A program made the position numbers and the translations under genes. Positions 1 through 6,334 of a DNA stretch of 12,822 nucleotides are shown here, in pieces. Source of the DNA: Clostridia bacterium. GTDB lineage: Bacteria; Bacillota; Clostridia; Oscillospirales; CAG-272. Every line of letters begins with the position of its first letter. Position 1 is the first letter of the stretch. The DNA is taken from NCBI GenBank assembly GCA_017625275.1, contig JAGALI010000076.1, forward strand, positions 1 to 12,822, read 5' to 3'. The notes under the pieces were generated by a model. It saw nothing but the letters and a program-made list of their open reading frames with translations, searched no databases and was not told the DNA's origin.

Positions 1-161
1 AAAAAATGGGGCATCTTGATGATTCACTAATGCACGAGGTTAACGAGGCGATAAGCGTAAGCTTTGGCCTCAGCTCATATTCCGCAACACAGGGTGGGCA
101 AAATCAAACGCCAATTCAAGGTCCTGACGTGGCAAGGGCTGACAATAATATCGTTAGCTAA
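1..161 (+). CDS. MazF/PemK-type toxin, C-terminal end only (partial)
   Basis: The frame beginning at base 3 is open from the window edge to the TAA at 159-161 and encodes the last 52 residues of a protein; the start lies outside the window. The opening residues KMGHLDDSLMHEVNEAISVS match the C-terminal helix of MazF/PemK mRNA-interferase toxins, where a G/THLDD..M..V(D/N)EA..IS(L/F) segment is conserved (for example in the Bacillus EndoA/NdoA group). MazF proteins are small dimeric endoribonucleases that cut mRNA at short sequences and are neutralised by an antitoxin, normally encoded just upstream. After the helix the protein continues for about 28 residues rich in G, Q, N and S that are absent from the short classical MazF proteins. 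The catalytic N-terminal part is not visible, so activity cannot be judged. The family call rests on one conserved segment. Confidence 0.7.
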   Translation, partial: KMGHLDDSLMHEVNEAISVSFGLSSYSATQGGQNQTPIQGPDVARADNNIVS

Positions 162-187
162 TGCCGTGCTATTAAAAACACATTCAA

Positions 188-219
188 AAAAGAGACTGTG
201 CTTAGCGACAGTCTCTTTT
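188..219. terminator. Bidirectional intrinsic terminator between the MazF-like gene and the 2-hydroxyacid dehydrogenase gene
   Basis: A 12-bp perfect stem (188-199 with 208-219, core AGAGACTGT / ACAGTCTCT) closes an 8-base loop. On the plus strand it is followed by a T-rich tail (216-225), and on the minus strand the A-run at 186-191 reads as a T-run. It therefore fits termination of both the plus-strand toxin gene ending at 161 and the minus-strand dehydrogenase gene ending at 224. Confidence 0.85.
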
Positions 220-223
220 ATTT

Positions 224-1225
224 TTATGCCATTTTTGCCAGCTGTTCAGCTGTAATCTCGTATTTCAATTCCTTGCCAGATAGGTACGCCTCAAGCTCAT
301 CAATCATAAGCTCTGACATTCTTCTAACCTCGCCAGACATACTTCCAGCGATATGAGGTGTTAGTATTATATTTGGAAGCTTAAAGAACTCGCTATCCTT
401 CTTCGGTGGCTCCTCTACGGTAACATCTAGCACTGCACAAATATCCTCGCGTTCCTTTAATACCTCCAGCATACCAGCCTCATCGACCTGTGCGCCCCTA
501 CCTGTGTTTATAAAGGTGGCATTTTGCTTCATGCTGGCAAAGTGCTCCTTCTTCATAATTCCAACGGTTGCAGGTACATTTGCAAGGTGATTTGAAATAA
601 CATCAGCCTGTGCAAAAAGCTCCTCAAGAGTACATTTTGTAACACCTAGAGAGCGCGCCTGCTCCTCGCTCATAAACACATCGAAAACAAGCATATCAAG
701 CTTATATGGCTTTAAAAGCTCTATAACCTTTTTACCAATCATGCCTGCACCGACAATACCGATTTTTGCCTCATAGTTTCCTGCATGTGCACCTGAAAGC
801 TTATTTGCTCTGTCATAGTCACCTGCTTTTGCAATAAGCGAGGACATAAAGAAGCCCTTATTTGCAAGCAGAATTTGAGCCACAGAATACTCTGCAACAG
901 GAATAGCGTTTGCTGAAAACGCACTTGTAATCCTTACACCCTTTTCAAAATATTCTGGTGCAAAATATTTAATTGAGCCTGCTGCATAAAACAAAATTTT
1001 CAAGCTTGGAAGATACTCTGTAAGCTTAAGCTCTCCACCACCAGGCATTGACCATGTTGAAAAAATTATCTCCACATCCTTGAACTTTTCAGGCTGTGCT
1101 ACAATATCCTCCTCGCAATATGGTGTCCTATCAAGCTCCACCATGGACGCGATTTTTTCTATATTTTTCTCGCCATATACATAGTCGATATTTCCCTTGT
1201 TGTTAGCCAAAAATATTGCTTTCAT
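224..1225 (-). CDS. D-isomer-specific 2-hydroxyacid dehydrogenase family protein
   Basis: A cytoplasmic NAD(P)-dependent dehydrogenase of the D-2-hydroxyacid family (relatives: D-lactate, glyoxylate/hydroxypyruvate and phosphoglycerate dehydrogenases), expected to interconvert a 2-keto acid and a 2-hydroxy acid. It has 333 residues, normal for the family. The Rossmann motif GAGMIG is at 159-164, with Asp182 at the end of the next strand suggesting NAD rather than NADP. The catalytic Arg, Glu and His are all present: R243 in NTGRGA, E272 in VEEPP, H291 in TPHIAGS. The start at 1225 is chosen because AGGAG lies 8 bases upstream; an in-frame ATG at 1246 would give 7 extra residues that overlap this site. 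The gene is divergent from the OYE/SDR/lyase operon across a 192-bp promoter region, suggesting co-regulation and a role on a 2-keto acid in the same pathway. That role is inference; the substrate is unknown. Confidence 0.88.
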   Translation of the reverse strand: MKAIFLANNKGNIDYVYGEKNIEKIASMVELDRTPYCEEDIVAQPEKFKDVEIIFSTWSMPGGGELKLTEYLPSLKILFYAAGSIKYFAPEYFEKGVRITSAFSANAIPVAEYSVAQILLANKGFFMSSLIAKAGDYDRANKLSGAHAGNYEAKIGIVGAGMIGKKVIELLKPYKLDMLVFDVFMSEEQARSLGVTKCTLEELFAQADVISNHLANVPATVGIMKKEHFASMKQNATFINTGRGAQVDEAGMLEVLKEREDICAVLDVTVEEPPKKDSEFFKLPNIILTPHIAGSMSGEVRRMSELMIDELEAYLSGKELKYEITAEQLAKMA

Positions 1226-1261
1226 TTGTTTTCTCCTGTAAGACATGTTGTTTACCCTTTT

Positions 1262-1290
1262 ATTTTCTCATAAAAAGCCTTAATTGTCAA
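1262..1290 (-). promoter_or_regulatory. Predicted sigma-A-type promoter of the 2-hydroxyacid dehydrogenase gene
   Basis: Read on the minus strand, a perfect TTGACA -35 (1285-1290) is separated by 17 bp from GAAAAT (1262-1267), a 4/6 match to TATAAT that is preceded by TGA, an extended -10 TGn. Initiation near 1255 would give a leader of about 30 bases containing the AGGAG ribosome binding site. Found by inspection only. Confidence 0.6.
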
Positions 1291-1330
1291 GTGCTTACGG
1301 GGATTTTCATATCTTAAAAATTTATCTCTC

Positions 1331-1348
1331 GCGCGTTTTAATGCGCGC
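1331..1348. promoter_or_regulatory. GC-rich inverted repeat between divergent promoters, candidate operator
   Basis: GCGCG at 1331-1335 is matched by CGCGC at 1344-1348 across an AT-rich 8-base centre. The block stands out in an otherwise AT-rich region. It lies 7 bp upstream of the -35 of the plus-strand operon promoter and about 40 bp upstream of the opposing -35. This is a suitable place for a transcription factor controlling both directions, but no regulator gene is in the window and the arms are short. Confidence 0.4.
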
Positions 1349-1355
1349 ATTCTAC

Positions 1356-1384
1356 TTGACAAATATATTATATAATGGTAAAAT
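1356..1384 (+). promoter_or_regulatory. Predicted sigma-A-type promoter of the OYE/SDR/lyase operon
   Basis: TTGACA at 1356-1361 is followed after exactly 17 bp by TAAAAT at 1379-1384 (5/6 match to TATAAT), preceded by TGG, an extended -10 TGn. Transcription would start near 1391, leaving a leader of about 27 bases with the ribosome binding site at 1405-1409. A perfect TATAAT at 1371-1376 also exists but is only 9 bp from the -35, so it is less likely to be used. Confidence 0.75.
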
Positions 1385-1417
1385 TATTATAATAGATAAA
1401 TTTTGGAGGAATTTAAA

Positions 1418-2743
1418 ATGGCATATCAGGTTGCACAAAATAAAGATGCTTTTTTAAAGATTTGCGAGGAAAGTGGTGCTTCCTTCCCTTATTCAGAGGA
1501 CATATCCCCTCTCGCTAAGGAAATTAAGGTCGGCACTAAAACCGTACATAACAGAATTGTATATCAAGCTATGGAGGGCTGTGACGGAACATTTGACGGC
1601 GCGCCTGACGAGCTTACAAAAAGAAGATATATGCGCTTTGCAAGAGGTGGCGCTGGAATTATTTGGTTTGAGGCTACTGCTGTTTTAGGTGAGGGCCGTG
1701 CAAATCCAAGACAAATGTATCTTACCGATAAAACAAAGGGCGATTTTGCAAGAATCGTAAATGATATTAAAGAGGAATGTGTTAAGGCAAATGGCTTTGA
1801 GCCTGTTGTTATTATGCAGTTAACTCATTCCGGCAGATATTCAAAGCCAGAGGGTGTTCCTGCTCCTCTTATTGCCTACAACAATCCTATTTTCGAAAAG
1901 GACAATCCTATTGACAAATCTAGAATTGTAACCGATGATTATCTTGATACTCTTGGCGAGGCGCTTGTTAAGGGTGCGATTGAGGCTAAGAAATGTGGCT
2001 TTGATGGTGCTGATATCAAGAGCTGTCACAGATACCTTCTCAGCGAGCTATTGAGTGCTTACGAGCGTGAGGGAAAATATGGTGGAAGCTTCGAAAATCG
2101 TACTCGTCTTCTAACTACTGCTGTTAAAAACGCGAAAATTGAGACAGGCAAGGACTTTATCATCACCTCTCGTCTTAATATATATGATGGCTTTGAGTAT
2201 CCATACGGCTTTGGAGTTAAGAAGGGTGAGGGCATTACTCCTGACCTTACTGAGGCTAAGATGCTATCAAGGGCGCTTGTTGAAAATGGAATTGACATGC
2301 TTGACTTTACTATGGGTAATCCATACTTTAACCCTCATGTAAATCGTCCATTTGCTAAGGGTACATATGAGCCACCTGAGCACCCAATGTGTGGTGTTGA
2401 GCGTATGCTTAATGGCATTGCCGAGGTTGCTGGCGAGATTAAGGGAACTCCTGTTATTTGCTCTGGCATTTCCTTCCTCGGTGCTGTTTCTGCTAATGTA
2501 ACTGCTGGATATGTTTCTGAGGGTAAGTTTGACTTTGCTGGCTATGGTAGAGAAACACTTGCATACCCAGATGTTGCAAATGCCATCACCTCTGGGGCTA
2601 ATCTTGACCCAAAGAAGCTTTGTATTTGCTGTGGCAAGTGCACTGAAATTATGAGATGTAAGGGTGGCACTCCTGGTTGTGTAATTCGTGACCAAGAGGT
2701 TTATGCACCACTTTATAAGAAATTTGTTTTAGGTAAGGAGTAA
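1418..2743 (+). CDS. Old-yellow-enzyme family NADH:flavin oxidoreductase with [4Fe-4S] motif, lacking the C-terminal FAD/NAD domain
   Basis: A predicted FMN-dependent TIM-barrel reductase of the OYE / 2,4-dienoyl-CoA reductase group, which reduces activated C=C bonds by hydride transfer from FMN. The start at 1418 has GGAGG at 1405-1409; an in-frame TTG at 1403 overlaps that site and is rejected. It has 441 residues. Barrel motifs visible are MQLTHSGR (133-140), the active-site strand DGADIKSCHRYLLSELL (196-212) and YGGSFENR (221-228). C402, C405, C408 and C421 give CxxCxxCx12C, the [4Fe-4S] pattern of 2,4-dienoyl-CoA reductase. The long members continue with FAD- and NAD(P)H-binding domains (roughly 640-670 residues); here the protein stops 20 residues after the last cysteine, so electrons must arrive from a partner. 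In the substrate-binding pair, usually H..H or H..N, the first position is Lys201 and the second His204, suggesting a non-standard substrate. First gene of the operon. Confidence 0.87.
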   Translation: MAYQVAQNKDAFLKICEESGASFPYSEDISPLAKEIKVGTKTVHNRIVYQAMEGCDGTFDGAPDELTKRRYMRFARGGAGIIWFEATAVLGEGRANPRQMYLTDKTKGDFARIVNDIKEECVKANGFEPVVIMQLTHSGRYSKPEGVPAPLIAYNNPIFEKDNPIDKSRIVTDDYLDTLGEALVKGAIEAKKCGFDGADIKSCHRYLLSELLSAYEREGKYGGSFENRTRLLTTAVKNAKIETGKDFIITSRLNIYDGFEYPYGFGVKKGEGITPDLTEAKMLSRALVENGIDMLDFTMGNPYFNPHVNRPFAKGTYEPPEHPMCGVERMLNGIAEVAGEIKGTPVICSGISFLGAVSANVTAGYVSEGKFDFAGYGRETLAYPDVANAITSGANLDPKKLCICCGKCTEIMRCKGGTPGCVIRDQEVYAPLYKKFVLGKE

Positions 2744-2748
2744 TTTAT

Positions 2749-3501
2749 ATGAAGGTTGCTATGATTACTGGCGCAGCTGGTGGAATCGGCTACGCGTGCG
2801 TTGAAAAATTTGCTAGCGAGGGCTATGCTATTTTGGCTATGGATATTGTTCCTAGTGACAAGGTAGCTGATAAATTCAAGGGTTTTAAGAATACTGTCTA
2901 TGTTGCAGGTAACCTTGCAAGTGCTGATGATAGAGCCAATGCACTTAAGGCTTGTCTTGATGCGTTTGGCAGAGTTGATGTGCTTGTAAATGTTGCAGGC
3001 GTTGCGCCAAAGGTTAGAAATGATATTCTTGAGATGACTGAGGAGAGCTACGACTTTGTAATGGACATCAACACAAAGGGTACTCTTTTCCTTACACAAA
3101 TTGTTGCAAATCAAATGCTTAAGCAAGAGATGGTTGAGGGCGTGCGTGGTTATATTGCAAATGTATCCTCCTGCTCTGCCTACACCTCCTCTACAAGCCG
3201 TGGTGAATACTGCATTTCAAAGGCAGGCGCTACTATGATTACAAAGCTTTTTGCTGACCGTTTGGCTGGCGAGGGCATTACTGTAAATGAGATTTGCCCT
3301 GGCATTATTGCAACAGGCATGACCGAAAAGGTTAAGGAAAAATATGACAACCTTATCGCGGGTGGTCTTGTTCCTATGGGCAGATGGGGTCTTCCTGAGG
3401 ATTGCGCAAAGGCTATCTATGCTCTTTGCTCTGGCTTGCTTGGCTACACCACAGGTCAATCAATTATCGTTGATGGTGGTATGCACATTCAAAGACTTTA
3501 A
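2749..3501 (+). CDS. Short-chain dehydrogenase/reductase (SDR) family oxidoreductase
   Basis: A classical SDR of 250 residues, the usual family length, acting as an NAD(P)-dependent alcohol/ketone oxidoreductase in the cytoplasm. The cofactor motif TGAAGGIG is at 7-14. Asp32 at the end of the second strand points to NAD(H) preference. The NAG-type motif is NVAG (81-84). The catalytic set is N108, S141, Y154 and K158 (YCISK), and PG at 184-185 (ICPGIIATGMT) is also typical. GGAG at 2737-2740, inside the last codons of the upstream gene, sets the start; the gap between the two genes is 5 bases, so they are co-translated. Possible roles by context are reduction of a keto sugar or keto-uronate (a KduD-like step), or reduction of the ketone left after OYE action. 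The sequence does not distinguish these. A terminator-like hairpin follows the stop. Confidence 0.9.
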   Translation: MKVAMITGAAGGIGYACVEKFASEGYAILAMDIVPSDKVADKFKGFKNTVYVAGNLASADDRANALKACLDAFGRVDVLVNVAGVAPKVRNDILEMTEESYDFVMDINTKGTLFLTQIVANQMLKQEMVEGVRGYIANVSSCSAYTSSTSRGEYCISKAGATMITKLFADRLAGEGITVNEICPGIIATGMTEKVKEKYDNLIAGGLVPMGRWGLPEDCAKAIYALCSGLLGYTTGQSIIVDGGMHIQRL

Positions 3502-3508
3502 TCAATAC

Positions 3509-3545
3509 AGGCGCTAAGGCACAGGCGTTCCTTAGCGCCTTTTTA
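3509..3545 (+). terminator. Intra-operon terminator-like hairpin
   Basis: An 11-bp perfect stem, AGGCGCTAAGG (3509-3519) with CCTTAGCGCCT (3530-3540), and a 10-base loop are followed by a run of about five T. It has the form of an intrinsic terminator, but it ends only about 12 bases before the ATG of the next gene, with the ribosome binding site (AAGAGG) directly behind the T-run. There is no space for a promoter between them. It probably lets a fraction of transcripts pass, or serves as an RNA-processing or stability element that sets a higher level for the first two genes. Confidence 0.75.
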
Positions 3546-3555
3546 AGAGGTTTAT

Positions 3556-5517
3556 ATGAGAGAAAGTATTATTGAAATAAATGGTGTTAAGGTAAAGAAA
3601 ATTACTCTTAATACAGCTATTATTGGCACAGGAGCTGCCGGCTATAACTGTGCGCTTCGTCTTGACGATTATGGTGTTGAGGATATCGCTATTGTTACTG
3701 AGGGCATTAACATGGGCACCTCTCGTAACACAGGCTCTGATAAGCAGACCTACTACAAAATGAATCTTTGTGCTGATTATCCAGATAGCCCTAAGGCTAT
3801 GGCACAGGATTTCTTTAACGGAAAATGCGTTGATGGCGATATTGCGTATGCTGAGGCTGCGCTTTCCGTTCCTTGCTTCTTGCACCTTTGCGAGCTTGGT
3901 GTTGAGTTCCCTGTAAATCGCTTTGGCGAGTATGTTGGCTACAAAACCGACCACGACCCAAGAGCTAGGGCTACTAGCGTTGGTCCTCTTACCTCTAAAA
4001 TGATGACTGAATGTCTTGAAAAAGAGGTAATGAAGCGTAAAATAAAGATTTATGATAAGTTTCAAATTATTGAATTTATAAAAAATGGCGACACCTGTGT
4101 AGGTGTTCTATGTCTTAATAAGGTTGCGCAAAATGAAAACGAGCGCTTTGTGCTATTTAACACAGAAAACACTGTTATAGCAACAGGTGGCCCTGCTGGC
4201 ATTTATTCGAATACAGTTTATCCTATTGGTCATCATGGCGCAACTGGCGTTGCCTTTGAGGCTGGAGTTAAGGGTAGAAACCTAACAGAATGGCAATATG
4301 GTCTTGCCTCTGTGGCTCCAAGATGGAACGTTTCTGGAACCTATATGCAGGTGCTTCCTCGCTTCGTTTCTGTTGATGCCGATGGAAATGAATACGAGTT
4401 TCTAAATGAATATTTTGACGATATTGGCACCTGCCTTTCAAAGATATTTAGAAAGGGCTATGAGTGGCCATTTGACTGCAAAAAGGTGCTTTCTGGCTCA
4501 TCTATTATTGACCTTTTAGTGTTCCGTGAGTGTGTTATCAAGGGCAGACGAGTTTATCTCGATTTCAGAAAGAATCCATATGGTCTTGACAATTTACCAT
4601 ATGACAAGCTAGATGACGAGGCAAGAGAGTATCTTGAAAATGCACACGCGTGCTTTGGCAACCCTCTCGAAAGACTTCAATTTATGAATATGCCAGCATA
4701 TGATTTGTATCTCTCCAAGGGCGTTGACCTTGAAAAGGAAATGCTTGAGATTGCCCTTTGTGCCCAACACAACAATGGTGGTCTTGATATTGATATGTGG
4801 TGGCAAACAAACATCTCTCACCTATTTGCCTGTGGTGAGGTTGCAGGTAGCCATGGCGTTTATCGTCCTGGTGGAAGCGCGCTTAACGCAGGTCAGGTAG
4901 GCTCTATGAGGTGTGCACAATACATATCTAAGCACGCCAAAAATGATCTTGCCGACGAGACTTCGTTTGACACTGCGTGCAGGAATGCAGTTATTAAGCA
5001 TATTGATTTGACAAGAGCTATTCTTTGTGACGAGGATAATGCGCTTGCGCTTACAGATAAGTACCAAAGGCTTATGGACGAGGTTGCTGGTCCTATTCGT
5101 AATGCCTCTAAATTTGATGAGGCTATTGGTAAGTTCCAAAGTGCCCTTGACAGCTTTAACACCTTAGTCAAGGTTGATAAGCAAAGTAAGCTTTCTCAGG
5201 CTTATCGTCTAAGAGATGCCCTTATTGGCGAAATGATGTACACTATGGCTATGAAGACTTATGTCTTGGCTGGTGGAAAATCAAGAGGCTCTGCTATTTA
5301 TTCCTCTACCTCTGGCACAGCTCCTGCTGGAATGGATGACAGCTTTAAATTTGAGCTTGACAGTGGCGAATTTAACGACAGAATATTTGAAATCACCTAT
5401 CAATCCGACCTTGGTGGAATTGGTGGTGGCGCACGCCCTGTAAGACCTCTACCTGAGGGTGGTGGCTTCTTTGAGAATGTATGGCGTGAATACAGAGAAA
5501 CTAAGAATATTTATTAA
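3556..5517 (+). CDS. Fumarate-reductase/L-aspartate-oxidase-like FAD-dependent oxidoreductase
   Basis: A 653-residue flavoprotein with the fold of fumarate reductase / succinate dehydrogenase flavoprotein subunits. The FAD dinucleotide motif GTGAAG is at 24-29, an IATGG segment at 208-212, a conserved-type His405 in QHNNGG, and the C-terminal FAD segment FACGEVAGSHGVYRPGGSAL at 424-443. The region where covalent family members carry the flavin-linked His (around 54-64) has no His, so FAD should be non-covalent. There is no signal peptide, no FMN-binding domain and no Fe-S partner gene, so it is a soluble cytoplasmic enzyme rather than a respiratory subunit. The chain is longer than aspartate oxidase, with a helical C-terminal part (about 460-653) ending in a Gly-rich patch near 619-637. 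The start has AAGAGG 5 bases upstream. It could reduce a C=C bond, remove a hydroxyl reductively, or act as an electron-transfer partner for the short OYE. The family call is firm; the reaction is unknown. Confidence 0.85.
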   Translation: MRESIIEINGVKVKKITLNTAIIGTGAAGYNCALRLDDYGVEDIAIVTEGINMGTSRNTGSDKQTYYKMNLCADYPDSPKAMAQDFFNGKCVDGDIAYAEAALSVPCFLHLCELGVEFPVNRFGEYVGYKTDHDPRARATSVGPLTSKMMTECLEKEVMKRKIKIYDKFQIIEFIKNGDTCVGVLCLNKVAQNENERFVLFNTENTVIATGGPAGIYSNTVYPIGHHGATGVAFEAGVKGRNLTEWQYGLASVAPRWNVSGTYMQVLPRFVSVDADGNEYEFLNEYFDDIGTCLSKIFRKGYEWPFDCKKVLSGSSIIDLLVFRECVIKGRRVYLDFRKNPYGLDNLPYDKLDDEAREYLENAHACFGNPLERLQFMNMPAYDLYLSKGVDLEKEMLEIALCAQHNNGGLDIDMWWQTNISHLFACGEVAGSHGVYRPGGSALNAGQVGSMRCAQYISKHAKNDLADETSFDTACRNAVIKHIDLTRAILCDEDNALALTDKYQRLMDEVAGPIRNASKFDEAIGKFQSALDSFNTLVKVDKQSKLSQAYRLRDALIGEMMYTMAMKTYVLAGGKSRGSAIYSSTSGTAPAGMDDSFKFELDSGEFNDRIFEITYQSDLGGIGGGARPVRPLPEGGGFFENVWREYRETKNIY

Positions 5518-5527
5518 GGATTAAATT

Positions 5528-6334
5528 ATGAAAACCGGATTAGTGTCGATATCCTTTAGAAAAAAATCAATAAAGGAATTAATCAAGGCAACTAAGAATA
5601 GTGGTCTTGAATATATCGAATGGGGTGGCGATGTGCACATTCCTATGGGCAAGGCTAAGCTTGCGCGTGCTACTCGCAGGCTTATGCACGGAAGTGGCTT
5701 AAAAAGTGCGTCCTATGGCTCTTATTTTGGGCTTATTTATCACTGTGATGAGCATTTTCCTATGCCCTTTAAGAATGTTTTGAAAACTGCCAAGGCGCTT
5801 TCTGCCAAAACCGTGCGTGTTTGGCTTGGTTGGCCCTTCTGTAGCTGTAAAAAGGGCTGTAATGTATTTCTTTGTGAAAAATATTATCAAAAGAATGTAT
5901 CCGTCACCAAGGCACTTTGTAGGGAGGCAAGAAAATATGGCCTTACCCTTTCCATCGAATGCCATTGGAAAACCCTATCAGACGATTATCGCGACACTCT
6001 ACGCTTCCTAGAGGCAGTAGATGAGGATAATCTAAGGCTTTACTGGCAACCGAATCACGAAAGGGGCTTCGAATATAATATTGAGGCTTTACAGGCGCTT
6101 CGTCCTTATATTTCAAATGTACATGTTTTCAATTGGAATGAAAAGGGCGAAAAATCCTCGCTGGGTACTGAGCGTGGAATTTATGAATGGACAGAATATT
6201 TAAAGATATTAAATGACGAAAACGCGTCGGAGCGCATATGCTTTCTTGAATTTATGCCAGATGGTGAGCTTGACTCTCTATCTACCGAGGCACGCGCACT
6301 ACGTAAAATCATAGATGGGGTGGAGCAACAATGA
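5528..6334 (+). CDS. Sugar phosphate isomerase/epimerase-like TIM barrel protein (AP endonuclease 2 superfamily)
   Basis: A 268-residue cytoplasmic protein of the xylose-isomerase-like / AP-endonuclease-2 superfamily, whose metal-dependent members isomerise or epimerise sugars, or eliminate on keto sugars. The N-terminus GLVSISFRKKSIKELI followed by LEYIEWGG (27-34) is typical. Likely metal ligands are E144 (LSIECHW), H199 (NVHVFNW) and E241 (CFLEFMP). The usual Asp of the second ligand motif appears to be Gln174 in LYWQPNH, possibly with H177 contributing. An unusual cysteine-rich stretch, C105, C107, C111 and C116, follows the RVWLGWP strand. AAGGA at 5516-5520 overlaps the upstream stop and sets the start, and the last four bases overlap the next gene (ATGA), so translational coupling is expected. 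It could act on the unsaturated or keto sugar made by the neighbouring lyases, but other TIM-barrel chemistry is possible. Confidence 0.8.
   Translation: MKTGLVSISFRKKSIKELIKATKNSGLEYIEWGGDVHIPMGKAKLARATRRLMHGSGLKSASYGSYFGLIYHCDEHFPMPFKNVLKTAKALSAKTVRVWLGWPFCSCKKGCNVFLCEKYYQKNVSVTKALCREARKYGLTLSIECHWKTLSDDYRDTLRFLEAVDEDNLRLYWQPNHERGFEYNIEALQALRPYISNVHVFNWNEKGEKSSLGTERGIYEWTEYLKILNDENASERICFLEFMPDGELDSLSTEARALRKIIDGVEQQ

Noticed and set aside
64..255. A 63-codon open frame on the plus strand crossing the first terminator
   Set aside because: It overlaps the MazF-like 3' end in another frame and reads through the hairpin and into the antisense of the dehydrogenase gene; the frame ending at 161 has the recognisable protein sequence.
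1371..1376. Perfect TATAAT as the -10 of the operon promoter
   Set aside because: Only 9 bp from the TTGACA box; the TAAAAT at 1379-1384 has a 17-bp spacer and an upstream TGn.
2267..3126. Open frames of about 140 codons on the minus strand opposite the OYE and SDR genes
   Set aside because: Low-complexity translations with no motif and no convincing ribosome binding site; shadows of the plus-strand genes.
3546..3555. A separate promoter for the flavoprotein gene after the hairpin at 3509-3545
   Set aside because: Only about ten bases lie between the T-run and the ATG, all taken up by the ribosome binding site.
3532..4065. A 177-codon open frame on the minus strand opposite the flavoprotein gene
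   Set aside because: It runs antisense through a well-supported coding region and the terminator, its translation has no recognisable domain, and it is explained by codon bias of the real gene.
1418..5517. OYE + SDR + flavoprotein as part of a bile-acid 7-dehydroxylation (bai) operon
   Set aside because: The family types overlap with BaiCD/BaiH and BaiA, but there is no CoA ligase, CoA transferase, 7-alpha-dehydratase or bile-acid transporter, and the rest of the operon is carbohydrate-type.
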